From positions 14,181 to 47,662 of the IMG/VR virus record IMGVR_UViG_3300030380_004565: DNA of 33,482 bases. One strand, given 5' to 3'. The notes beneath the pieces were generated by a model. That model saw only the letters and a program-made list of their open reading frames with translations, searched no databases and had not been told where the DNA came from. This document shows, one piece after another, positions 24,921 through 33,482 of the stretch (position 1 is its first letter; every line of letters begins with the position of its first letter). Both the position numbers and the translations under genes were made by a program. The stretch comes from a virus.

Positions 24921-26857
24921 TGGGTCAAATATATAAAACGCCCAAAGCTTCAAACCAAAGACCGGGTAAATCTAATGCAGAAATATTTAGAAGTAACCTA
25001 TATAAATATGGTAAAGTCGCAGGTACTGCCCGTGTAGTACCGGGAATCGCAGGAACCAATATTGCTAATGTACTAGCTACGCAAAGAAACATTGCATATC
25101 CTATTGCTCGTTTTCTAGGTAACTATGATGCGTTTAGAAAGCGTGGAGAACAAGGACAGATGGGTTTTATCTCAAGAGGTATTGCTCGTGCAGGAAGAAT
25201 TGTTTCTGGTTCTATTACAGGTAGGGCTATAGACGCAGCAATTAGGCCTTTAGGCAACTTCGGAGGCGGAACATTTGGTCCACTCGCTAGTCGTGCTCTT
25301 CGTGTTCAATTAGGTAAACAATTAACTAAAAATAATCCTGTAGATAATGTAGTTAATAAAATTACTAAAAATGCAACTGCTGAAGCACAAGCAAAAGTTG
25401 ATGGTAATGCAATAAATTTTGACATAAGAAAAAATACAACAGTAGCTAGAGAAGCACAAAAAGTATTAGAAATGGCTTATGCAAACATGTTAGCTATGGC
25501 ACCAGATGTTTCTACTGGTCAATACAATGTAGGTGGTCGTATGTACAAAAAAAATATTCTTAATGAACAGCTAATGAACGACACAGATGCTTTTAATAAA
25601 ATGGGAATTGCCTATAGAGGTGAAAGTGGTAAAAGAGAACACAGAGATATATTTGGTTTTAAAACACCGGGACAAGCAAGAGCAACATTATTAGCGAGTA
25701 TTGATAAAGATAATATTAGACCTACTAAAGGTAGAAATGTAGATGCTTTCTTTAAAGGAAGTATAGAAGTTGGTGGTAGTATTAGGTCTTTTCCTTGGAT
25801 ATGGGCGGTAGAATATGGTGGTGATATACCAGTTCATTATCCAATAAAAAGAAAAGGCAAACATGCTTTAAATAGAGATAGTAAAGGTAATGCAATCTAT
25901 TCTGAAAGATTAAGTAAAATAACTGACCCAAGACAAAAGAAAAAAATTATGGACAAATTCAATATGACAAATGTTGAAGATGATACATTAATACCTGTAA
26001 ACCACTACATTCCACCAGCATTTTTTATTCATCGTGCAGCAGATAAAGCAGCTAGAAATGCAGACAAGATGGTAGTTATGCAACAAGTAAGATTAACAAG
26101 TCCCGGTTCAAGATATTATGATGAATGGTTGAAACTTTCTAAAAGAAATTCTGTTATGAAGAAAAAACCATCATACTCTGATAAATTTCAAACTAGAGCA
26201 GAAAAAGCTGCAACCAGACTTTTATTTAGAGAGCTATATTCACAAGACAGAGGACCCGGTGCAAATCAATTTAGTAATTTAGAAGCTGCTATACCGGGTC
26301 CGAGAGTCGAGTTAGCTCATGGTGGTTTTTATTCTAAGGAACTTCAAGAAGCAATAGGTATAAATGTTGTACCGGAAGATTTTAGATTTTCTTTTGCTTT
26401 TCACACTAAAAAAACAGATACTGCTCCAGTATTAAAAAAGGCATTAGATGTATATATAAGAAAAGGTGGATTTAGCACTTCTTATAAAAAATCTGTAATA
26501 GAAGATGTATCTAATGCAATAAGTCAAGTTCCGGGTAGAAAGAGAAAGTCTGAAATGGAAAATATGGAAGATGCAGCTAGATATGTTGGATTATTTAAGA
26601 AGTATGAAAAAGCTCAAGGAAATGTTACTGATTCTATGGGTCAAAAAGGTCGTAGGGCAGAATATTTAGATAAAGTATTTCAATTAAGTGTAAAGAGAAG
26701 TCCGGGTGGTAGAAGAGCTTCAGTATCACTTAGAAGAAAACAAGGAAGTGTCAAAGCATCCAAAAAAAGACAGATAGACCAGTCTAAAAAACAAAAACTA
26801 GGTGACCTAGTATTTAGTGACTTAGATATCCGAGATATTATTGATGAACTCGGGTAG
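24920..26857 (+). CDS. Oversized neck protein at the HK97 gp10-like position (645 aa)
   Basis: Between head closure and tail terminator, phages usually encode a 110-150-residue neck protein; this frame is 645 residues. The N terminus is basic and Gly-rich (IARAGRIVSGSITGRAIDAA). Residues 140-170 (AQAKVDGNAINFDIRKNTTV) and a later SIRSFPWIWAVEYGGDIPVH are the parts most like gp10 proteins (embedded strand and EYG motif). The rest is helical, with long basic regions. Assignment from position plus the short motif. Confidence 0.55.
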   Translation: MGQIYKTPKASNQRPGKSNAEIFRSNLYKYGKVAGTARVVPGIAGTNIANVLATQRNIAYPIARFLGNYDAFRKRGEQGQMGFISRGIARAGRIVSGSITGRAIDAAIRPLGNFGGGTFGPLASRALRVQLGKQLTKNNPVDNVVNKITKNATAEAQAKVDGNAINFDIRKNTTVAREAQKVLEMAYANMLAMAPDVSTGQYNVGGRMYKKNILNEQLMNDTDAFNKMGIAYRGESGKREHRDIFGFKTPGQARATLLASIDKDNIRPTKGRNVDAFFKGSIEVGGSIRSFPWIWAVEYGGDIPVHYPIKRKGKHALNRDSKGNAIYSERLSKITDPRQKKKIMDKFNMTNVEDDTLIPVNHYIPPAFFIHRAADKAARNADKMVVMQQVRLTSPGSRYYDEWLKLSKRNSVMKKKPSYSDKFQTRAEKAATRLLFRELYSQDRGPGANQFSNLEAAIPGPRVELAHGGFYSKELQEAIGINVVPEDFRFSFAFHTKKTDTAPVLKKALDVYIRKGGFSTSYKKSVIEDVSNAISQVPGRKRKSEMENMEDAARYVGLFKKYEKAQGNVTDSMGQKGRRAEYLDKVFQLSVKRSPGGRRASVSLRRKQGSVKASKKRQIDQSKKQKLGDLVFSDLDIRDIIDELG

Positions 26858-26869
26858 CGATTTGAATGA

Positions 26870-26875
26870 TATAAT
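26870..26875 (+). promoter_or_regulatory. TATAAT box before the tail terminator gene
   Basis: Perfect TATAAT, 9 nt, ATG; the gene lacks a Shine-Dalgarno. Possible promoter for the tail genes. Confidence 0.4.
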
Positions 26876-26884
26876 ACTCTCACT

Positions 26885-27379
26885 ATGGGTATAAGAAAAG
26901 TAGGTGTAAGACACCACGAGTCAATGAAGTTTCCGCCAGACGCGGAAATAATATTTCGAGAATGGGCTGTAAACAATACATCAATAACTAATGTTTGCTC
27001 TACAAGAGTAGCAACAAGATTACCTAGAAACGCTACATTACCATTTTTAACTTTTTTTGTTGCAGGCGGTTCTATGGTTAGTCCAAAAGGTGATGCAGCT
27101 ATAGGAGCTGTAACTATACAAGTAAATGCTTTTGCAGGTAGATGGGGTGGTGGTACATCATCACAACCAGATTATGCAACTGCATATCAATTAGCTAATG
27201 GTGTTGCAGAAGCATCATTTAAAACAGCAAAAACTATTGTACACACAACTAGTACTGCTACTAAAGCAGTAATTTATGGTTTTGACATACTTGAAATGCC
27301 AGAGCGCATAGAAGAGACTGACACTGGATTAGGACATTATCAGCTATCATTAAGTATGTATTATCGAGGACTAGATTAA
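26885..27379 (+). CDS. Tail terminator protein (164 aa)
   Basis: Alpha/beta pattern of tail terminators: helix with FREWAVNNTSITNVCSTRVA, strand NATLPFLTFFVAGGS, strand GAVTIQVNAFAG, helix YATAYQLANGVAEASF, and final strands (VIYGFDILEMP, HYQLSLSMYYRG). The ring caps the tail tube and joins it to the neck. Position fits. Confidence 0.75.
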   Translation: MGIRKVGVRHHESMKFPPDAEIIFREWAVNNTSITNVCSTRVATRLPRNATLPFLTFFVAGGSMVSPKGDAAIGAVTIQVNAFAGRWGGGTSSQPDYATAYQLANGVAEASFKTAKTIVHTTSTATKAVIYGFDILEMPERIEETDTGLGHYQLSLSMYYRGLD

Positions 27380-27648
27380 TGAAGATAAAAGTTAAAGTTA
27401 ATCCTTTATTGTTGGATAAATCAACAGTTAGAGACACTGTCTCTAATATTGTATTTAACCACAATGAATGGGTGGAAGTAGATATGGACATCTGGGAGCG
27501 CCTTAAAGATGCAAAATATAAACAGGGTAAAACAAAAGTCTCTGTTTTAATTGCAGATGAGGAAGAACTAGATGACTCTCCTGTAGAGGAAGACAATGAA
27601 CCTGCAGAAGAGGTAGTGGAAGACTTCTTTATAGCTGAAGAGGAATAA
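27379..27648 (+). CDS. Small acidic protein before the major tail gene (89 aa)
   Basis: TAATG overlap with the tail terminator gene. Beta-rich first half (IKVKVNPLLLDKSTVRDTVS) and a very acidic end (EELDDSPVEEDNEPAEE). Small acidic proteins at this location occur in some siphophages without assigned function. Confidence 0.65.
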   Translation: MKIKVKVNPLLLDKSTVRDTVSNIVFNHNEWVEVDMDIWERLKDAKYKQGKTKVSVLIADEEELDDSPVEEDNEPAEEVVEDFFIAEEE

Positions 27649-27654
27649 CGACAA

Positions 27655-27693
27655 AGCAGATTCGACTCTTTATTGAGTCGGCAGAGCTCTGCT
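27655..27693 (+). other. Nested hairpin upstream of the major tail gene
   Basis: AGCAGA pairs with TCTGCT around CGACTC-TTTATT-GAGTCG; the 3' side also contains the palindrome GCAGAGCTCTGC. No T-tract, so a leader or mRNA-stabilising hairpin is more likely than a terminator. Confidence 0.45.
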
Positions 27694-27728
27694 GATTAAG
27701 TATAAGACTAGATATATAGGAGACAGAA

Positions 27729-28412
27729 ATGTCATATAGTACAAGCGGTACAATTAGTGAAGTATTAATTGGAACTGGTGTTCTCTATATTAAAGACGCG
27801 TCTACAGCTAACTTGAATTTCCCGGGGAATGATTCAAATAACTTTGATAACCCTACGGCAATGACTGTTGCTTGGGACCAAGTTGGGTATTCTGAAGATG
27901 GCTGGACATTAGAAGTTGATAAAACTTTTGAAGATGTCATGGTCGCTGAAGAATTAGACCCAATCAAAACTCTCAAGTCAGCGCAAGAAGTTAGATTAAC
28001 AGGTGAATTAGCACAAGCTTCCCTTACCAACTTTCAAGTTGCTATGGGTGGCGGGTCAACCGCTGCAAATGAGCTTGGTGCAGGAGATGCTGGTGCAGCA
28101 GGAACAACAGTTTCTGGTTACCATACCTTCAAACCACCTACATCAGATACCTTTACCGAGTTTGCATTAGTTTTGCATGCTGATGGTCAAGCAGGTTCTG
28201 ACAGACAATTTAGAATCCCAAGAGCAGTGAACACAGGTTCATTTGCCATGGCTCACCAAAAAGCTCCAGCTAAAGTTACTTTAGCTACAGAGTTTAAATT
28301 GTTAGTCCCAGAATCTACTGGCTTAAATGTTGGTTCTGATGCTAAAGGTAATTATTACCTTTTTGTAGTTGTCGAAAATAGAAACGACAGTGACGAATTA
28401 GATATTAACTAA
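27729..28412 (+). CDS. Major tail (tube) protein (227 aa)
   Basis: ATAGGAGAC precedes ATG. Pattern of tail tube proteins: N-terminal ISEVLIGTGVLYIKDA, WDQVGYSEDGWTLEVDKTFE, KTLKSAQEVRLTGELAQASL, then alternating strands (FRIPRAVNTGSFAMAHQKAP). Located directly before the gpG/gpGT pair, as in lambda-like siphophages. Confidence 0.85.
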   Translation: MSYSTSGTISEVLIGTGVLYIKDASTANLNFPGNDSNNFDNPTAMTVAWDQVGYSEDGWTLEVDKTFEDVMVAEELDPIKTLKSAQEVRLTGELAQASLTNFQVAMGGGSTAANELGAGDAGAAGTTVSGYHTFKPPTSDTFTEFALVLHADGQAGSDRQFRIPRAVNTGSFAMAHQKAPAKVTLATEFKLLVPESTGLNVGSDAKGNYYLFVVVENRNDSDELDIN

Positions 28413-28438
28413 TTTAAATAAGATAGGAGAGATATAAA

Positions 28439-28789
28439 GTGGTAAAAGACTTTGATGAGGCTTTACAAGCCGACAAAAATAATATATTGCAGATTAAAGT
28501 AGCTGGAAAAGAATACGAATTACCGGCTACTTTACCTGCAAGAACGGTTCTTACACAAATGAGATTTGCTGGAGAATCTGGGGATACAGTTCCGATGGAT
28601 GCACTTCCAGAATGGATTGCTTCTTTAGTAGGTCAAGAAAACTTTGACCAAATGCTAGAAGGCATGACATGGAACCAGATGAACGATTTATTGGTTTATT
28701 TGTTGGAATCTTATGGACTTAACGCATCAGCTGGAGAAACAGTAGCTGAAGTTGAGGACGAAGAAGGAGACGAAGAAGCCCCAAAATAA
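28439..28789 (+). CDS. Tail assembly chaperone gpG-like (116 aa)
   Basis: GTG start preceded by ATAGGAGAGA. VAGKEYELPATLPARTVLTQ, then helical with a long acidic end EDEEGDEEAPK. It binds the tape measure during tail assembly and is the zero-frame product of the frameshift site at its last codons. Confidence 0.85.
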   Translation: MVKDFDEALQADKNNILQIKVAGKEYELPATLPARTVLTQMRFAGESGDTVPMDALPEWIASLVGQENFDQMLEGMTWNQMNDLLVYLLESYGLNASAGETVAEVEDEEGDEEAPK

Positions 28790-29118
28790 GTTGGACCTAT
28801 CAAGATATTCTTGAACTTTGGGGTCCATTAGAATCAGATTTTCTACGCTTTTATCAAATAGAACAACCCTTAAATGTAAGGTGGAATAAATTTCTTAGAC
28901 TTGTTGCATATCTACCACAAGATACATCAACATTTTTTAGAATACTTTCACACAGACAGTTAGAGATAACTGATGAAGGAAAGTTAATTAAGAAAGAAAA
29001 TTCCGAATCATATAAAGCAAGACAAGCATTGCGTAAATATAATAAGAGAGATAACAGAGTGAGAAGTACAGTAAGTTTAGATAAGCTTATGGGCGACATA
29101 GGTGGCGCGTATGGCTAA
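28439..29118 (+). CDS. gpGT-like frameshift product (about 226 aa)
   Basis: The heptamer C-CCA-AAA at 28780-28786 (X-XXY-YYZ) is the last thing before the gpG stop. A -1 shift there reads ...PK-ISWTYQDILELWGPLESDFL and stays open for 110 codons to a stop at 29116-29118. That frame has no usable start of its own, so it must be reached by frameshifting. The T part has the helical ILELWGPLESDFLRFYQIEQ typical of tail chaperones. The tape measure start overlaps its end. Confidence 0.88.
28780..28786 (+). promoter_or_regulatory. Programmed -1 frameshift site
   Basis: CCCAAAA in the zero-frame phase C-CCA-AAA, directly followed by TAA. The stop immediately 3' may promote pausing. No strong stem-loop is obvious just downstream. 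Confidence 0.8.
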
Positions 29119-32100
29119 AGGTGCTGCCGCAGCTGGCGTTCCTCCAATAGTATTATCTTTAAAAGTAGACTTAGATTCTGCAAACGATAAGGTAAAAAAA
29201 GAACTAGGTAGTTTAAGTCAAACATTATCTACATTTTATCAATCTACTGGTGCAGCAGTTGCCGCAAGTGCTATAGCAGGAGCAGTTGGTGCAGTTGCAG
29301 CTTTAGGTGCAGCAATGATGTTGACAGTCGGGGCATCTTCTAAGTTTGAAGATTCTTTTGCTGGTATAAAGAAAACAGTAGATGCAAGTGACGCAGAGTT
29401 TAAATCTTTAGCTGGTAACATAAGACAACTAGCAACAGAAATACCAATTGCTACTAGTCAATTAAATCAAATTGGTGAGTTAGGTGGACAGTTAGGTGTA
29501 TCAACCGGTGGTTTACCAGCATTCATAGATACTATAGCTAAGTTAGGTGTTGCAACAAGATTATCAACTGAAACTGCAGCATTATCTTTAGCTAGACTTC
29601 AAACTATATTTCAATTACCAGAAAACTCTGTTAGTAACTTAGCTTCTTCATTAGTTGATTTAGGTAACAACTTCGCAGCTCTTGAAGATGAAATACTTTC
29701 TACATCATTACGATTAGCAGCAGGTGCTAAAGTAGCTGGAGCAACAGTTGCGGATACTTTAGCGATTGCTACTGCTCTTCAAGCAGTCGGTGTTCAATCA
29801 CAAGCAGGTGGTACTGCTATGGCTCGTGTATTTCAAGCTATCACTATTGCTTTGCAAGGTGGTACAAAAGAAATGCGAGTTTTTGCTCAAGTAACAGGTT
29901 TAGGAGTAGAAGGATTTAAACAATTAGCAACCGATGACCCAGCTCAAGCTTTAAATGCATTTTTAATTGGTTTACAAAGAGCATCTGACGAAGGTAGAAA
30001 CTTAGTTGCTATTCTTGACGAATTAGGACTCAAACAACAGAGAACAATCCGTGCATTGCTAGCTGTTGCTGAGGCTGGTGACTTGTTGGCTGATACTTTA
30101 AATACAGCAAACATAGCTTTTGATTTGAACATAGCGTTACAAGATGAAGCTAATAAAAGATTCGAGACTGCTAAATCACAAGTTAAGTTACTTAAAAATG
30201 CTTTTACAGAATTACGAATTGAAATTGGTAACTTTTTCTTACCTGCTTTAAAAAATATACTAGCTGGATTTACAGGTTTAGGACTTGCTTTAGCAGAGGA
30301 TGATAAAGAGTTTGAAGGCATGACTACTACTCTAAAAGTATTTGTTGGAGTAATAACTGGATTGACTGCAAGTTTAGGATTACTCGCTGGAGCATTTATA
30401 AACATAAAAATGGCAGCATTAGCCGCAAATGAAGGCATGATATTTTTTATGAAAAATACTATGACGGCTCAAATTGCTGCTGGAAAATTTACTGCAACTT
30501 CCAAAGCTATGGCTGCAGCAGTAAAATTTTTAACATTTAATATCGGTAAATTATTAGGTGTTCTAGGACTTCTTACTATAGCTTTTATGATTAATCAAGG
30601 CGCAAATGTAAAAGCTAGAAGAGCATCTGAAGCTTATGTAAAGTCAATACAAATTCAATTACCTTTGATGGAAAAGATTGCACAAAAAGAAAAAGAAATA
30701 GAAGAGTTAAGAAACTCAAGAACCATTGAAGGAAATATTGTTAGGTTAAATAAAAATAGTACTGCGGTCGAGCTATTAGAAGGTGAATTACAAGCTCTCA
30801 AAGAAGCACTAATAGATGTAGAAGCAGCAAGTGCTAGAGCATTTTTAAATATTCCTAAGTTTGCACAAGATGTTAGTTTTGATGAAGCTAAAGAAGCAGT
30901 TTTGTCTTTTGACAAAATTATATCTGATTTACCACAGTTAGATGAGATTATGCAACAAGAACAAGAGGGTTCTTTATTTTTTATAGCACCTCCAGAAATT
31001 GCAAAAGATTTTGCCAAAGAGTTTGACATAACAGTGAAAGAAGCTCAAGACATACTAGATGGTGGGTTTGATACTGTAACACAGTTTTTAAATATTAGAG
31101 CTTTGGAAGATGAAAATGCATTTGAAGTAGGTGGAGCTATCTTAGAAACTTATGCACAGGGAATAAAAGCTGCAATAGGGCAGGATAGTATTGAAGCTTT
31201 TAGTACTTATACTGATGAGCAAAGGCAGTTTCTTGAGAATACACTTAAATTCGTTGATGGCTTTCTTTTGGCTGGAAATAGAATTAGAAGAATAGATAGC
31301 GAACAAGAAATGATTATGGAAGGTAATCTTAAAATGCTTGCTGACTATAACGCATTAGCAAAAGAAACAGAGGGTATAGAAGAAATAACAGAGACAGAGT
31401 TTATTCAAAATCCAGAAAAGGCAATGGAAGTCTTTAGAGTTTTATCGGGAGAAGCTAAAAATTTAAATACCGAAATGGAAGATGTTGTTGGTAATGCTGA
31501 AGACCTTAAAACTGCATTTGATGATGCATTGGCACCATTAAAAGATATCAATGTATTAATTAGTGATATACAACCACCAGAAATAATAAATATTGATGAG
31601 TTAAAACAGGGTGCTCAAATGATGCAAGATTTGGAAACAGTTCTGGCAAGTGGTGTGTTTCAATTACTTGAAGCAGGATTTCCTGCCTTAGCTTTAGATT
31701 TTGCAGAAGGCGGAATAGAAGCTAAAAACATGGGTAAATTGATTGCTATTGTAAACAATGGTATAAGTTCTACAGACGAGTTCTTAAGTGACATGAATAA
31801 TGGAATAGAAAGCTCTAATGCAGAAATAGCAGGTTTGACTTCTGAATATGCAAATAATGAAGAAGCAATTAAAAAACATATACAAGTAACTCATGGATTA
31901 GTAGGTGATATTGCAGATATAGAAAAAAATAGAGCAGCTATTGGTAGAGTATTAGAATCACAGAGTAAAACTATAAAAGCAGAAGGAGAAAATTATTTAA
32001 ATCTTATAGAAGAAATGTTAAGTATGGAAAGGTCAGTGAGGGATGCTCGTGAAGATATAAAAGAAATGACTCAAGAATTGATAGACATGCAAGCTGACTT

Positions 32101-33412
32101 GGTGTTTGACAATATAAGAATTACAAATGAAATGAAAGACCAATTAACAATATCTGAAGCTAAAGCAGAACTTGATAAAGCTATAGCTGAGTTTGGTGAA
32201 GAAGGTGTTGAAACAAGTTCTGAAAGATTAAATATTTTACAAATGGAAATGAACATTACTAGAATGCAGGACCAATTAGAAAATAAAATGGATAAGCGTA
32301 GACAAAAATCTATTAGAGATAAAAAGAAAGAAATAAAATTTTTGGAAATGGCTGTAGAGCAAGGTGTAGTTGAACAACTTGATTTAGATGCAGCTAATGA
32401 AGAGCTTAACGAAATGCTAAATCCTAGAACAGCACAAGAAATAGAGATTTTAGAAATACAAAAAGAATTAGCTGAAGCAGAACTTGCAGTTGCAGAAGAA
32501 AGAGCTAAAGGTTTATCTCCACAAATTATTTCTGCTATTGAAAATTACAATAAAGCTCTTGATGTAACAAAAGACAGGGATAAAGATATACTAGACCTTA
32601 CTAGAGATTTAGACGACGCTACAACAGACTTTAACATAGAACTTGCTAAAAATGCTGACAGATATGATGAAATACTTCAGTTATATCCGGATTTCAAAGA
32701 AAAGTCCTTAGAAATAGCAGAAATGATTGGAATACCTGAACAGATGTTGCAATCTGCTCTTAGCGGTATGGAAACAAGTATAAATCAATTTATAGGGTAT
32801 GTAGAACACGCAAGAAAATTCAGAGACCAAGTTATAAAAAGCGATGCAAATGAAAGTGATTTCTTTACAGACCAAGGTGGAGAAAGTAATTTTTTCAACT
32901 CAGATGCTTATAAAGCTATGCAAAGTCAAGTATCTTCTACTAATTTTGATAACCTAATATCGTCAATTCCATTTAATCTTCCAAGCGACCCAGACATACC
33001 AATAACAAATACTAACAGTTCTTCTCGTGAAGGTTTTAGAATACAGGGTTTCTTTGAAGATAGGTTTAATTCTGAAGTAGGAGCTAATGTAAAAAAATTT
33101 TTTAGAGGCGGTTTTGGTGGTCCAGATACTTACATGAATAGGGCTTATGGAGGTAATGTTCCTATTGGTAGAGCATCAGTTGTTGGTGAAATGGGACCAG
33201 AAGTTATTATGTCAACACCAATGGGTACTTCTGTATTTGCTAATAAAACTGATGCCGGAGGAAGCGGTGTTAATATTCAGAATATGAACTTAAATATTAC
33301 AGGATTACCAGCAGACCCAATCACCGCTAGAAAAGTTGCACAGAATATTCAAAAAGAACTTTTAAAACTAGAAAAAGAAGGTAAAGCAGGAACGGGATTA
33401 GTAAATAGATAA
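29111..33412 (+). CDS. Tail tape measure protein (1433 aa)
   Basis: ATG at 29111 (AGGTGG 5 nt before) is preferred to the in-frame GTG at 29102. N-terminal part carries a hydrophobic AAVAASAIAGAVGAVAALGA segment, then the TP901-type core (KFEDSFAGIKKTVDASDAEF, LGELGGQLGVSTGG-like, LGVATRLSTETAALSLARLQ). Further hydrophobic segments lie near residues 390-470. Residues 850-1250 are long coiled coils; the C terminus is Gly-rich (GGFGGPDTYMNRAYGGNVPI, then VVGEMGPEVIM). Length predicts a tail of roughly 200 nm by the usual ~0.15 nm per residue rule. Confidence 0.95.
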   Translation: MAKGAAAAGVPPIVLSLKVDLDSANDKVKKELGSLSQTLSTFYQSTGAAVAASAIAGAVGAVAALGAAMMLTVGASSKFEDSFAGIKKTVDASDAEFKSLAGNIRQLATEIPIATSQLNQIGELGGQLGVSTGGLPAFIDTIAKLGVATRLSTETAALSLARLQTIFQLPENSVSNLASSLVDLGNNFAALEDEILSTSLRLAAGAKVAGATVADTLAIATALQAVGVQSQAGGTAMARVFQAITIALQGGTKEMRVFAQVTGLGVEGFKQLATDDPAQALNAFLIGLQRASDEGRNLVAILDELGLKQQRTIRALLAVAEAGDLLADTLNTANIAFDLNIALQDEANKRFETAKSQVKLLKNAFTELRIEIGNFFLPALKNILAGFTGLGLALAEDDKEFEGMTTTLKVFVGVITGLTASLGLLAGAFINIKMAALAANEGMIFFMKNTMTAQIAAGKFTATSKAMAAAVKFLTFNIGKLLGVLGLLTIAFMINQGANVKARRASEAYVKSIQIQLPLMEKIAQKEKEIEELRNSRTIEGNIVRLNKNSTAVELLEGELQALKEALIDVEAASARAFLNIPKFAQDVSFDEAKEAVLSFDKIISDLPQLDEIMQQEQEGSLFFIAPPEIAKDFAKEFDITVKEAQDILDGGFDTVTQFLNIRALEDENAFEVGGAILETYAQGIKAAIGQDSIEAFSTYTDEQRQFLENTLKFVDGFLLAGNRIRRIDSEQEMIMEGNLKMLADYNALAKETEGIEEITETEFIQNPEKAMEVFRVLSGEAKNLNTEMEDVVGNAEDLKTAFDDALAPLKDINVLISDIQPPEIINIDELKQGAQMMQDLETVLASGVFQLLEAGFPALALDFAEGGIEAKNMGKLIAIVNNGISSTDEFLSDMNNGIESSNAEIAGLTSEYANNEEAIKKHIQVTHGLVGDIADIEKNRAAIGRVLESQSKTIKAEGENYLNLIEEMLSMERSVRDAREDIKEMTQELIDMQADLVFDNIRITNEMKDQLTISEAKAELDKAIAEFGEEGVETSSERLNILQMEMNITRMQDQLENKMDKRRQKSIRDKKKEIKFLEMAVEQGVVEQLDLDAANEELNEMLNPRTAQEIEILEIQKELAEAELAVAEERAKGLSPQIISAIENYNKALDVTKDRDKDILDLTRDLDDATTDFNIELAKNADRYDEILQLYPDFKEKSLEIAEMIGIPEQMLQSALSGMETSINQFIGYVEHARKFRDQVIKSDANESDFFTDQGGESNFFNSDAYKAMQSQVSSTNFDNLISSIPFNLPSDPDIPITNTNSSSREGFRIQGFFEDRFNSEVGANVKKFFRGGFGGPDTYMNRAYGGNVPIGRASVVGEMGPEVIMSTPMGTSVFANKTDAGGSGVNIQNMNLNITGLPADPITARKVAQNIQKELLKLEKEGKAGTGLVNR

Positions 33413-33482
33413 TGTTAAATAAAATAAAAGAAAACATTGGTTTAGCCGTAACAGTTATAGCTCTTATGGGTTCTGTTGGTGC
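33412..33482 (+). CDS. Start of a probable small membrane or tail protein (partial)
   Basis: TAATG overlap with the tape measure stop. The 23 visible residues, MLNKIKENIGLAVTVIALMG and SVG, form a basic N terminus plus a hydrophobic segment, so a membrane or exported protein. It runs off the right edge; function cannot be judged. Confidence 0.5.
   Translation, partial: MLNKIKENIGLAVTVIALMGSVG

Overview
The window is part of an AT-rich tailed-phage genome with siphovirus morphology (class Caudoviricetes). The evidence is a late module with small and large terminase, HNH nuclease, portal, S78-type prohead protease, HK97-fold capsid protein, connectors, tail terminator, major tail protein, a gpG/gpGT frameshift pair and a 1433-residue tape measure. 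No integrase, repressor, lysis or polymerase gene is visible. The host cannot be read directly. At least eight genes have a TATAAT-like box 6-9 nt before the start codon and no Shine-Dalgarno sequence, so they look leaderless. Together with an ArdC-like gene, this makes an actinobacterium with an AT-rich genome my best guess (inference).

Layout. Positions 1-1604 (+ strand) hold the end of an SSB gene, a tmRNA-like RNA, and a small operon with a candidate PD-(D/E)XK nuclease. Positions 1605-2323 have no gene and are full of RNA-like structure and repeats. Positions 2324-12021 (- strand) hold about 23 small, mostly unrecognised genes in short operons. Each operon typically starts at a promoter TTGCAT-N16-TATAAT and ends at a strong intrinsic terminator, followed by a GC-rich cluster of three tiny hairpins. 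The only gene there with a clear assignment is an ArdC-like antirestriction protein; a parS-like site lies just before the operon next to it. Positions 9452-9772 (+) encode a structured non-coding RNA. Positions 12022-12704 form the divergent hinge between the early (-) and late (+) regions.

Positions 12705-33482 (+) form the virion module in canonical order, with one reverse-strand SET-domain gene (13520-13828) and three structured RNAs sharing the loop CACTGGCT just ahead of the HNH and terminase genes. Between the head-tail adaptor and the head-closure gene sits a three-gene insertion (zinc-ribbon/HTH protein, FmdB-like ribbon, AIPR-like protein) that looks like cargo rather than virion structure.

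The most unusual content is RNA and DNA architecture rather than proteins: (i) a family of about 12 intergenic triple-hairpin elements following terminators; (ii) a 91-nt RNA with the tRNA-like fold of tmRNA but no tag-coding domain; (iii) two pseudoknots with a shared loop, one carrying a perfect Shine-Dalgarno and the four-codon ORF MNNP-stop; (iv) a two-hairpin leader repeated before three consecutive genes, with a compensatory base change; (v) two transcripts predicted to begin with the same 15 nt. All functions proposed for these are inference.
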